A program made the position numbers and the translations under genes. A model generated the notes under the pieces. The model was given only the letters and a program-made list of their open reading frames with translations. It searched no databases and was not told the origin of the DNA. Shown piece after piece: positions 8,432 to 16,058 of a DNA stretch of 64,000 nucleotides; within the stretch, counting starts at the first letter, position 1, and each line of letters begins with the position of its first letter. Source of the DNA: an uncultured Clostridia bacterium (GTDB taxonomy: Bacteria > Bacillota > Clostridia > Oscillospirales > CAG-272); assembly GCA_944381085.1 (NCBI GenBank), contig CALWJX010000001.1:1-64000 (forward strand), written 5' to 3'.

Positions 8432-8800
8432 ATGGAAATATTAAATCAATTTATATGGGCGTTTGTTTTCGGAGGCGTTTTATGCGTTATAGCGCAGATT
8501 CTTATAGACAGGACAAAGCTGACGCCGGCAAGAATTCTTGTTTTGTATGTGGTTGCCGGAGTGGTTTTGGGCGCGGTTGGGCTTTATAAACCGTTTGCCG
8601 AATTCGCGGGAGCGGGAGCGACGGTTCCGCTCACCGGTTTCGGCTACCTTATTTCAAACGGAATAAAGGAGGCGGTAGATGAAAAGGGATTGATAGGGGC
8701 TCTTACCGGAGGTTTGACCGCGGCCGCGGGCGGAACCGCGGCGGCTCTTGTGTTCGGGTATCTTGCCGCCGTAATATTCAGGGGAAGCAGAAGAGAATAG
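8432..8800 (+). CDS. spoVAE: Stage V sporulation protein AE (SpoVAEb type)
   Basis: A 122-residue membrane protein with about four hydrophobic helices. Diagnostic stretches are AFVFGGVLCVIAQILIDRTKLTPARILV, the Gly-rich EFAGAGATVPLTGFGYLISNGIKEAVDEKG and the final GGTAAALVFGYLAAVIFRGS. SpoVAC and SpoVAEb are homologous; the GxxxPLxGFG region and length fit SpoVAEb. Family knowledge: membrane part of the dipicolinate channel of the spore. It directly follows spoVAD. It ends 110 bp before the convergent sigK gene; the short gap has no terminator I can support. Confidence 0.9.
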   Translation: MEILNQFIWAFVFGGVLCVIAQILIDRTKLTPARILVLYVVAGVVLGAVGLYKPFAEFAGAGATVPLTGFGYLISNGIKEAVDEKGLIGALTGGLTAAAGGTAAALVFGYLAAVIFRGSRRE

Positions 8801-8910
8801 CGCGGCGTCTGTTTTTGCGGAATTATTCTGCGGGGATCGGGCGATTGCCGTATGTTAAGTCAATGTATTTCGTCGGATTTTGCTTTGAATTAAAAAACGG
8901 CAAAATTCGT

Positions 8911-9597
8911 TTATTTCAATACGTCACGAAGTTTTTCAAGGGCGCTTTTTTCGATTCTGCTGACATATGAACGTGAAATGCCGAGCCTTTGCGCTATTTC
9001 TCTCTGCGTCAGGTCTTTGACTCCGTAAAGTCCGAAGCGCATGATTATTATCTGCCTTTCTCTGGTGGTAAGTATTGTATTTATGTAGCGCAGCGCTTTT
9101 GCCGAAAGGATTTTTCTGTCTATCTCCTCGTGCATATTGTCGTCTGTGCTTATGACGTCGATATATGTGAGAGGATTGCCGTCGCGGTCTACGTCAATTG
9201 TTTCGTTGATGGAAACCTCGGCGGCTCTTTTTTTCTGAGACCTGAAATTCATTAAAATCTCATTTTGTATGCATTTCGCGGCGTATGTGGCAAACTTTGT
9301 GCCGTTTCCGGCGTTATATGTATCTACCGCTTTTACAAGACCTATGGTGCCGATGGACACAAGGTCTTCCTGATTTTTGCTCGCCGCGTAATATTTCCTT
9401 ACAATATGGGCAACCAGACGCAGATTGTGCAGAATAAGCTTTTGTCTTGCGTCTTCACTGCCTTTTTTCATTTCGTCAAAGTACTTTTTTTCTTCTTCGG
9501 GTGACAGAATCGGCGGAAAATTCTGCTGAGAGCCTATGCCCAGCACCGGATGAAGCATTTTTGCCAACAAGGCAATGATAAGAGAAAAAATAAACAT
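8911..9597 (-). CDS. sigK: RNA polymerase sporulation sigma factor SigK
   Basis: A 228-residue sigma-70 family protein. It has an N-terminal hydrophobic pro-sequence (MFIFSLIIALLAKMLHPVLG), region 2 with LILHNLRLVAHIVRKYY and DLVSIGTIGLVKAVDTYN, and region 4 with LTTRERQIIIMRFGL and REIAQRLGISRSYVSRIEKSALEKL. The frame extends to 9615, but the ATG at 9597 is preferred because AAAGGAG falls just upstream of it. Family knowledge: late mother-cell sigma factor, activated by removal of the pro-peptide. The gene is continuous: no skin-type element interrupts it. A good sigma-E-like promoter lies at 9627-9656, as expected for sigK. Confidence 0.95.
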   Translation of the reverse strand: MFIFSLIIALLAKMLHPVLGIGSQQNFPPILSPEEEKKYFDEMKKGSEDARQKLILHNLRLVAHIVRKYYAASKNQEDLVSIGTIGLVKAVDTYNAGNGTKFATYAAKCIQNEILMNFRSQKKRAAEVSINETIDVDRDGNPLTYIDVISTDDNMHEEIDRKILSAKALRYINTILTTRERQIIIMRFGLYGVKDLTQREIAQRLGISRSYVSRIEKSALEKLRDVLK

Positions 9598-9626
9598 AAC
9601 GCAAGCTCCTTTCACCGTTCTTCTAC

Positions 9627-9656
9627 AGTATATGTCGGAGCTGCATGTACATATTT
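9627..9656 (-). promoter_or_regulatory. Sigma-E-like promoter of sigK
   Basis: On the minus strand AAATATG, about 14 bp, CATATACT. The sigma-E consensus is roughly a KMATATT -35 and CATACAHT -10 with 13-15 bp between them; this site fits both boxes with few mismatches. It sits about 30-60 bp upstream of the sigK start. The promoter class is inferred from sequence only. Confidence 0.55.
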
Positions 9657-9689
9657 TTTAGGACATGGCGTGCGAAACTTTATTTTTAT

Positions 9690-11315
9690 TTACGGAAATA
9701 CATTGGCTGTACTGCTTTCAAATTCTTTTTCCGCCGAAATAATAGCACTGTTACCCTCTGAGGAAATGTTAACTCTGTTCCACAACGATTCGTCTCCGCC
9801 GTAATATAAAGTTTTGAGCGGACAACCGTAAAAGGCATAATTGTCTATAAAATCAATTGTATCAGGCAGAAAAATATATTCAAGTTTTCCACATCCGTAG
9901 AAAGCTTTCCTGCCAATTGTTTTCGTACCTTCTTTGAGACGGACGCATGATACATTGCATCCATAAAACGCATAGTCGTATATATTCTGTGACAGTACAG
10001 TTACTTCTTTCAGCGAATACGGCACATATGATGAGTTATACTCGTATGTATCCGCACCGAAAAGGTATCCGAGAAATGCGTGGTCAGTATCCGACACGGA
10101 TTGTCCTATAAATGGAAGACTGAGATATTCAATCGAGGTACAGTTTGTCAAAAGGTTTTTGGGTAATATTTTGACGCTTTCGGGAATACTTATGCGCTTT
10201 ATACCGTTTCCGTCATGGAACGCATATTTATCTATGTTATAGCTTGATATTTCCGTATTTCCGACTGTAAGTTTATCCGGAAGCATTATCTCGTTTGTAT
10301 CCGCACTTTTTCCAAGATATGTGGCGACGTCTCCGACGCAGGCGAATCTGTACCCGTTTTCATCTGTGAAAATAACCGAATCGTCATCTTCAGAGGTATG
10401 TACCGCATATGCGTAAAGTCCGATACAACCGTTTGCGGCGCTTTGAATTGTGACGCCGAGGGACGAAAAATTAAATATTTCGGCGAGATGCACACATCCC
10501 GCAAAAGCTCTGTCTCCTATGTATTCAACAGTATCCGGCAGAGTGATTCGGTAAATATCGGTATCTCCCGTAAAAGCGGAATCCGAAATTTTCCTTACCG
10601 GCAGATTGTTATATTTTTCGGGAATCACGATGTAATTGTCGGAGCAGCTTCCGCGCCCGGTTACGGTATAAAAATCTCCGGATTCGGATATCTGATAAAT
10701 AAGACCTGTGCTTTCTCTGTGATGTCGGCAATTCTGACATATGCCGTCGGTATATTTATGCCCGATTTCAGGAATGGATTTTTGCTCCTCGATGATTTTT
10801 TCGCAAACCATGCAGTGTTTTCCCTCGGTAAGACCGGTATCTGTGCATGTCGGCGCCTTGTAAGGGTCGGTTACTGTGATGTGTTCTGTGGGAGGAGTCT
10901 CGGATGTTTCGCTGTATCCGCAGATTGTACAGGTCTTTTTGATTTTTCCGGGTTTTTCGCAAGTGGCTTTCAATATCTCGGTACCCATGTCAAATTTATG
11001 TTCGGTACATTGCTCATAAGAGTCGGACTTTGTTTCATCTTCTGTCGTATCTTCCGCAAAATCCTTTGTGCTCTGTCCTTCTGAGATATCATTTGTCTGT
11101 GTTTCCGGATTTATACTTTCGGAAAAGTATTCCGAGTCTATAGGAATATCAGGGTCTGTGTTATCAAGCGGCTCTGAAGTATTTTCCGTAATGACAGAAT
11201 CCGAAGCGATATCTTCGGATATCCTTTCGACATCGTCATTAATGCATCCGGATAAAATACATATAAAAATAAGCGATAACAATAAAATTAAGCGGATTCT
11301 TATATTGTTTCTCAT
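9690..11315 (-). CDS. BspA-type leucine-rich repeat lipoprotein
   Basis: A 541-residue surface protein. It begins with a lipoprotein signal (MRNNIRIRLILLLSLIFICILSGC, lipobox Cys at residue 24), then an acidic Ser/Thr/Asp/Glu linker to about residue 95, then three short Cys-pair modules (CTICGYSE, HCMVCEK, ICQNCRHH) commonly found in Clostridia surface proteins, then LRR_5-type repeats with the pattern ITLPDTVEYIGDRAFAGC, ISIPESVKILPKNLL, VRLKEGTKTIGRKAFYGC and IFLPDTIDFIDNYAFYGC. Such repeats mediate binding to host or bacterial surface ligands; the ligand is unknown. It is monocistronic with its own consensus promoter (11379-11407) and a clean ribosome binding site AAGAGGAG. Confidence 0.85.
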   Translation of the reverse strand: MRNNIRIRLILLLSLIFICILSGCINDDVERISEDIASDSVITENTSEPLDNTDPDIPIDSEYFSESINPETQTNDISEGQSTKDFAEDTTEDETKSDSYEQCTEHKFDMGTEILKATCEKPGKIKKTCTICGYSETSETPPTEHITVTDPYKAPTCTDTGLTEGKHCMVCEKIIEEQKSIPEIGHKYTDGICQNCRHHRESTGLIYQISESGDFYTVTGRGSCSDNYIVIPEKYNNLPVRKISDSAFTGDTDIYRITLPDTVEYIGDRAFAGCVHLAEIFNFSSLGVTIQSAANGCIGLYAYAVHTSEDDDSVIFTDENGYRFACVGDVATYLGKSADTNEIMLPDKLTVGNTEISSYNIDKYAFHDGNGIKRISIPESVKILPKNLLTNCTSIEYLSLPFIGQSVSDTDHAFLGYLFGADTYEYNSSYVPYSLKEVTVLSQNIYDYAFYGCNVSCVRLKEGTKTIGRKAFYGCGKLEYIFLPDTIDFIDNYAFYGCPLKTLYYGGDESLWNRVNISSEGNSAIISAEKEFESSTANVFP

Positions 11316-11378
11316 TTTATATCTCCTCTTATTGTTTTTGTGTCAACACGTGTCGAAAAAGGACGTACCGATGTCTTT

Positions 11379-11407
11379 ATTATATTTCATAAAAGCTTGT
11401 TTGTCAA
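11379..11407 (-). promoter_or_regulatory. Sigma-A type promoter for the LRR lipoprotein
   Basis: Minus strand TTGACA, 17 bp, TATAAT; full consensus match. Back to back with the promoter at 11432-11459. Confidence 0.75.
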
Positions 11408-11431
11408 TGGAGCGTAATAATTTTTTTACTA

Positions 11432-11459
11432 TTGACAATTGTTTTTAATGTGATATAAT
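11432..11459 (+). promoter_or_regulatory. Sigma-A type promoter for the glycosidase-like lipoprotein
   Basis: TTGACA, 16 bp, TATAAT, with TGA before the -10 (extended -10). About 125 bp upstream of the preferred start codon at 11585. Confidence 0.7.
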
Positions 11460-11584
11460 GTACAAAATCCTACATGCCGGACATGCTTCAATTATTGATA
11501 CATACAAAAAGGTGGGAAAAAGTATTTTTTCGCAAATCAGCTTTTATTACTTCAAAAGCTGTATTTGAAGAAAAGGAGGATTTT

Positions 11585-13723
11585 ATGTTTGATTGGGTAA
11601 GGGGGAGAAAGAGAACAGGGCTTTTTGTCATTACTCTTCTGTTTTTTATCAGCGCGTTTATGATTACTTCCTGCACTCAAAGGGGAGAATCGGATGATTC
11701 CTCCGATACGGTTGCGGACAGAAGCGAGGACAAGTCGTCGGATGTTACGTATGAGAGCGCCGATTCGGGTTCCGATTCCACATCAGAGTCCGAAACACAG
11801 CCCGTGCTGTGGGAGCAGGATACGGGAAAATTCAATGAAGGAAAGGTAAGGTATGAAAAAGTGATATCTAAAGAAGAACTTGAAACATTGCCCGACGATC
11901 GGGTGGGCACTATTCTTTCGCCTGGGCAGACCGGTGTTTCGGCGCTTCTGAAGGCCGATTTTGAGGACGGCGACGCGCTGCTCGGAGGAGACGCGGTGGC
12001 AAGCGACGGCAATAGAGTCGGAGCAGGCGGCGGACATCTTTGTCTGCCATATTCGCCGGACAACCCTGACGAGCCGACGCCGGACAACTGGATAACCTGG
12101 TCGCATAATATTTCCGCTTCCGTGGAAGATTACAAGCAGGTGCAGCTTTCCATGGATATCCGCATGGGGGCAGTCAACGCCCAGCCATGGAGCGGCGTGC
12201 TTGTAGGATGCTATGTTTCCGACTATTCCCAACATATTCCGGCTTACGATGGAGAAGACGGTCTGTGGTTTGGTTTCAATCCGATGACCGGAGTAGTAAC
12301 GGTTTACAACGCGGACCAAGTCAACTGGCCTGCCGGTCTTGCGCAGTTCACTTTGCCCGAAGGGCTTTTGGACGGAGATATACGCATGGATATTATATGC
12401 CTGGAGAATTTTACCACGTCGGTTTATGTTTCTTCCGGAAGCGGCGAGCCGACCGAAATAGTAAGGGTTACTTTTGCTGACGGCAAAATCCGCGTGTTCG
12501 ACCATAAGGGAGAAAAAGTGGCTGAAGACAGCTGTACCACTGACAATCTGAAAGGAGGTCATTTTGTGCTTTTTCCTCATGATTTCGGTACGGCGGCGGT
12601 GGATAATCTCATTCTTCTCACGGGAATCAAAAGCGGTGTGCGCGAAAAATCAGAGATAAAAGCCACCCCGTTAGGTGACAATTCTCTCGGGTTGGACATA
12701 ACAGACCGCGACGGGCTTGTCAGCATGTGCTATTCGGTCTGGCACGACGCCATACACGGCATGGGAGACGAGCCGATAGAGTCATATCTTAACATTACCG
12801 ATATTCTTGCGGGTAAACAGGAGTGGGGCGGTGAATCCGTATTTCACTATTGGGCGAAACCCGCACAAGGGTATTACCGGGCGTCGGATAAGACCGCCAT
12901 ACGCAACAATATGACAATGCTTTACAATGCCGGAGTGGATTTTATAAATGTTGATCTTACACATGTCTTTGATTCATGGGTGGATTCTGGATCGGACTGG
13001 ATGATATATGTAAAGTCCCCGCTTGACGCGCTGCTGGATACTGTTATGGAAATGCGTGCGGAGGGACTTGGTACGCCTTACGTGGTGCTTTGGTACGGTG
13101 GCAGCGAGGGACCGCTGTGCGAAGCTTTGTACGAACAGTATTATTCTGTTGAAAAATGGCGTGACTGTTTTGTTTACTGGGACGGCAAACCGCTTATCCT
13201 TACGCGGGAAACCGACCTGTCAACCTTCCCGATGCCGGATCAATTTACGGTGCGCGGCATGTGGGGATTGCTGAGGGAATATCCTACGGGTCAGTGGAGT
13301 TGTATGAACATAGATAACAGAGGCACCGTAAGTATAGATGCCGACGGCAAACCCGAGCAGATAGCGGTAGTGCCTGCCTGCCAGGAGACTTATATGTCAG
13401 AGCCCACCGCGCACGGGCGCAATCACGGTATTCTGTGGTACACGCAGTGGCACTATGCTTTTGAGGTGCGTCCCAAGATTGTGGGCGTGGCATGGTGGAA
13501 CGAATGGGCGGCTCAGAGGCTTGAGGTCGAACCCGGCAAGTATATCTTTACCGACACCTATAATCAGGAGTACAGTCGTGACATCGAACCTATGGAGGGC
13601 GGTCACGGAGCGCTGTATTACGAATGGCTTTGCAGTTATATATCCGCTTACAAAGGAGGAGCGGAGTGTCCTTTGCTTGTTGAAGAAGGATACGAGGACG
13701 CGGCGAGAGAAGCGCTTGAATAG
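11585..13723 (+). CDS. Secreted lipoprotein with a glycoside-hydrolase-like barrel
   Basis: A 712-residue lipoprotein. The frame is open from 11474, but the ATG at 11585 follows AAAAGGAGGA and starts the signal peptide (FVITLLFFISAFMITSC, Cys about residue 30). An acidic Ser/Asp linker follows, then a beta-rich region (about 100-360) with the look of a concanavalin-like or carbohydrate-binding module, and a C-terminal region with YSVWHDAIHGMGDEP, NMTMLYNAGVDFINVDLTH, YVVLWYGG, DCFVYWDGKPLILT and VGVAWWNEWAAQRLE. The aromatic-rich strands with Asp/Glu ends suggest a TIM-barrel glycosidase distantly like GH71/GH99. The family is not certain and catalytic residues are not assigned. It is divergent from the LRR lipoprotein gene and followed by a terminator. 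Confidence 0.65.
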   Translation: MFDWVRGRKRTGLFVITLLFFISAFMITSCTQRGESDDSSDTVADRSEDKSSDVTYESADSGSDSTSESETQPVLWEQDTGKFNEGKVRYEKVISKEELETLPDDRVGTILSPGQTGVSALLKADFEDGDALLGGDAVASDGNRVGAGGGHLCLPYSPDNPDEPTPDNWITWSHNISASVEDYKQVQLSMDIRMGAVNAQPWSGVLVGCYVSDYSQHIPAYDGEDGLWFGFNPMTGVVTVYNADQVNWPAGLAQFTLPEGLLDGDIRMDIICLENFTTSVYVSSGSGEPTEIVRVTFADGKIRVFDHKGEKVAEDSCTTDNLKGGHFVLFPHDFGTAAVDNLILLTGIKSGVREKSEIKATPLGDNSLGLDITDRDGLVSMCYSVWHDAIHGMGDEPIESYLNITDILAGKQEWGGESVFHYWAKPAQGYYRASDKTAIRNNMTMLYNAGVDFINVDLTHVFDSWVDSGSDWMIYVKSPLDALLDTVMEMRAEGLGTPYVVLWYGGSEGPLCEALYEQYYSVEKWRDCFVYWDGKPLILTRETDLSTFPMPDQFTVRGMWGLLREYPTGQWSCMNIDNRGTVSIDADGKPEQIAVVPACQETYMSEPTAHGRNHGILWYTQWHYAFEVRPKIVGVAWWNEWAAQRLEVEPGKYIFTDTYNQEYSRDIEPMEGGHGALYYEWLCSYISAYKGGAECPLLVEEGYEDAAREALE

Positions 13724-13768
13724 CGCGTTTCATTAAGTGTCTGAACCTCTGAAAACCGAATATGTTTT

Positions 13769-13822
13769 ACGGCGGTTGAGATTTTATTGCCGGATTTTCC
13801 GGAATTATCTCAGCCGCCTTTA
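13769..13822 (+). terminator. Rho-independent terminator
   Basis: GGCGGTTGAGAT pairs with ATCTCAGCCGCC, enclosing a second small hairpin CCGGATTTTCCGG, with TTTATG behind. It ends the lipoprotein transcript. Confidence 0.65.
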
Positions 13823-13885
13823 TGTGTCTTATGCCGAAAAGCCGCGATTCCGAACTGCTTGCGTTATAATTCTTTGCATTTTATA

Positions 13886-13914
13886 TTGACGAATCAACGC
13901 AAATATGATATAAT
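13886..13914 (+). promoter_or_regulatory. Sigma-A type promoter driving the repeat-bearing leader of the amidase gene
   Basis: TTGACG, 17 bp, TATAAT, with TGA before the -10. It lies nearly 400 bp upstream of the amidase start at 14312. The predicted transcript begins inside the first direct repeat of element R2 and would carry R2 and R1 as a long structured leader, or be a separate small RNA. Confidence 0.65.
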
Positions 13915-14041
13915 GTATACAGCGTGAGGCAATCGATTGAATAGCGTTTAACGTGTTGTATTTGCATACCTAAAAGACTTTATGCCGCGGTTTTGCGTAT
14001 GCAAAACTGTCCGGGCTATTGTATACAGCGAAAGGCGATAT
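13914..14041 (+). repeat. Repeat family R2, copy 1: direct repeats flanking a strong hairpin
   Basis: The core at 13981-14036 is shared with 47408-47463 with about seven mismatches in 56 bases. It contains the hairpin GGTTTTGC-GTAT-GCAAAACT followed by TCCGGG and TTGTATACAGCG. The motif TGTATACAGCGT plus a run A-x-G-C-x-A-T occurs twice, at 13914 and at 14020, so the hairpin sits between direct repeats about 106 bp apart. The first copy of the direct repeat overlaps the predicted transcription start of the promoter at 13886. It may be a small RNA, a leader element or a miniature mobile element. Nothing in it codes for protein. Confidence 0.6.
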
Positions 14042-14140
14042 GTTTAATGTTGTTATACCGATCGTATAAAGCGCGGATTAATCGATTTTGCGTTATTTTC
14101 GTAGGCGAAGGCAATCGGCTGTCTCAGTCAAAACCTACTT

Positions 14141-14258
14141 TATAACGAAATTAAGACGCCCCCGGCTCCTTAGGCGGGCGCATCCTGATTTTTTTCGGCG
14201 TAGGAGACACAGTCTCCCGCGGAAAATGTTGAATGACGGGGCTTTGCCCCTTTGAATG
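14141..14258 (+). repeat. Repeat family R1, copy 1: three-hairpin element
   Basis: Shares the order of blocks with the elements at 32961 and 39031: ATTAAGAC, a C-rich/G-rich hairpin (CGCCC...GGGCG), a long hairpin TTTTTCGGCGTAGGAGAC-ACA-GTCTCCCGCGGAAAA, and a short hairpin GGGGC-TTT-GCCCC. Loops and stem sequences differ between copies while pairing is kept. It lies in the leader of the amidase gene, ending 54 bp before the start codon. Confidence 0.6.
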
Positions 14259-14311
14259 CTTTCTTTAATTAATAAGGTTGTACCGCAAAGCAGTATTTGC
14301 GGAGAATAAAA

Positions 14312-15217
14312 ATGTACGGAAAATTTAAGGTTTTTAAAAAATTAGGGTTTGTTTTTGTTTTGAGCCTGGTTATTGGGGCGCTGAGTGTTTCCTGTGTGGA
14401 AGTTATCCCCGGAGGATTTGAAACCGGAAGCTCGGACGCCTCGGGCGGTGAAGATGGGACCGAGAACGGCAAGGATGCGGAAAGCGAATTTGTTTCTCCG
14501 GAACCTGCCGGGGGTACTGATATTTTTCATGAGGGCAGGGGTGAAAACAAAAACTTTGTTGTGGTTATAGACGCCGGGCATCAGGACCATGCTATGAACG
14601 GTACCGAGCCTAACGGACCCGGATCGGATGACATGAAGATGCAGCTGACTTCCGGAACCCAAGGCGTTTACACCAATATTCCCGAATACGAGCTTACTTT
14701 GGATGTTTCTCTAAAGCTGCGAGATGAGCTCTTGAAGGAAGGATATACCGTGGTTATGGTAAGGGAGACCAATGATGTTGAGGTGAGCAATGTTGAAAGA
14801 GCCCTGATAGCCAACAAATACAAGCCGAGCGGTGACAATGATTATATATGCTCAGTGAACATAAGGGTGCACGCTAACGGGTTTGACTCTCCCGATATGA
14901 GGGGAGCTCTGATGTATTGCAGCACGGCCTCGAATCCTTACGCGATAGGGGAGCTTTTTGAGGAATGCTATGATTTGTCAATGTCAATTCTGGAGCCGTA
15001 TTGCGAACTTACCGGAATGCCACAGTATAAAAGTCCCGTAATGTACGGGGACGATATGACGGGCACGAATTGGTGTGAGATTCCTACGACCATTATTGAA
15101 CTCGGATTTATGTCAAACAAAGAGGATGATATTCTGATGGCGACCGATGAATTCAGATTAAACGCTGCCGTCGGTATAAAACAGGGAATTGAAAACTTTT
15201 TTTCACAATACCGATAA
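14312..15217 (+). CDS. N-acetylmuramoyl-L-alanine amidase (Amidase_3), lipoprotein
   Basis: A 301-residue lipoprotein; the ATG at 14312 follows GGAGA and is preferred over an upstream in-frame TTG. The signal peptide ends in LSVSC (Cys about residue 28) and an acidic Gly/Ser/Glu linker reaches residue ~80. The Amidase_3 domain follows with VVVIDAGHQDH (first zinc His), IPEYELTLDVSLKL (zinc Glu), CSVNIRVHANGF (second zinc His) and TTIIELGFMSNKEDD (catalytic Glu), so it should be an active zinc amidase that cuts the MurNAc-L-Ala bond of peptidoglycan at the outer surface. The long leader upstream holds elements R2 and R1. cysE begins 22 bp downstream on the same strand. Confidence 0.9.
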   Translation: MYGKFKVFKKLGFVFVLSLVIGALSVSCVEVIPGGFETGSSDASGGEDGTENGKDAESEFVSPEPAGGTDIFHEGRGENKNFVVVIDAGHQDHAMNGTEPNGPGSDDMKMQLTSGTQGVYTNIPEYELTLDVSLKLRDELLKEGYTVVMVRETNDVEVSNVERALIANKYKPSGDNDYICSVNIRVHANGFDSPDMRGALMYCSTASNPYAIGELFEECYDLSMSILEPYCELTGMPQYKSPVMYGDDMTGTNWCEIPTTIIELGFMSNKEDDILMATDEFRLNAAVGIKQGIENFFSQYR

Positions 15218-15238
15218 GCGCAGAGAGGGGGCACACAT

Positions 15239-15952
15239 ATGGGATATCATATAAATAACGGTAAAAAATTTGATTTGTCGGGTTTGCCGCCGGTAAAGTT
15301 AATAAACGCCGTTAAGGAGGAGATACGGCAGGATGTCGAATCGGTAAAGCAAAGAGATCCCGCCGCGAAGGGAAACGTCGAAATTTTGCTGCTGTATTCC
15401 GGTATTCACGCCATACTTTGTTATCGCGTGGCACACAGGCTTTATATCGGCGGGCACTTTTTTTCCGCGAGAGCGGTAAGTCAGATAGCAAGGCATCTGA
15501 CCGGAATAGAAATACATCCCGGAGCCAAAATAGGAAAGGGGCTTTTTATAGACCACGGAATGGGTGTGGTAATAGGAGAAACGACCGAAATTGGCGACAA
15601 CTGCACACTCTATCAGGGAGTCACGCTCGGAGGAACCGGAAAAGACGTAGGAAAGCGCCATCCGACTTTGGGCAATAATGTTATGGTAGGCGCGGGCGCG
15701 AAGATTCTCGGTCCGATAACGGTTTCCGACAACTGTAAGGTGGCGGCAAACGCGGTGGTGCTGAAAGATATACCCGAAAACAGTACCGCCGTGGGAGTCC
15801 CCGCGAAGGTAGTGCGCAGACACGGCAGAAAGGTTGACGACCTTGACCAGATACATATCCCCGATCCGATAGCTCAGGAGATTGGAAGGATTGAAAGAAA
15901 GCTGAACAGCCTTGAAAAGGAGCTTAAGGAGCTTTGCGGGGGCAATAGATAA
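15239..15952 (+). CDS. cysE: Serine O-acetyltransferase
   Basis: A 237-residue left-handed beta-helix acetyltransferase. After an N-terminal helical part come the hexapeptide repeats: IEIHPGAKIGKGLFIDHGMGVVIGETTEIGDNCTLYQGVTLGGTGKD, then KRHPTLGNNVMVGAGAKILGPITV and a C-terminal KVVRRHGRK. The His-Gly pair in DHGMG and the GGTG loop are hallmarks of CysE. Family knowledge: converts L-serine and acetyl-CoA to O-acetylserine, the precursor of cysteine, in the cytosol. The ATG follows GAGAGGGGG. A C-terminal coiled-coil-like extension (EIGRIERKLNSLEKELKEL) is present. No T-box or S-box leader is seen in the 21-bp gap. Confidence 0.94.
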   Translation: MGYHINNGKKFDLSGLPPVKLINAVKEEIRQDVESVKQRDPAAKGNVEILLLYSGIHAILCYRVAHRLYIGGHFFSARAVSQIARHLTGIEIHPGAKIGKGLFIDHGMGVVIGETTEIGDNCTLYQGVTLGGTGKDVGKRHPTLGNNVMVGAGAKILGPITVSDNCKVAANAVVLKDIPENSTAVGVPAKVVRRHGRKVDDLDQIHIPDPIAQEIGRIERKLNSLEKELKELCGGNR

Positions 15953-16058
15953 TTTCGGCAAGTACTTATATACGCGCGAAAATCCGGGCTTGAGGCTGTT
16001 ACATATTGTAAAATATAAACGGTTTACGATATGAATAGTATAGCTTGGGGATGTATAA

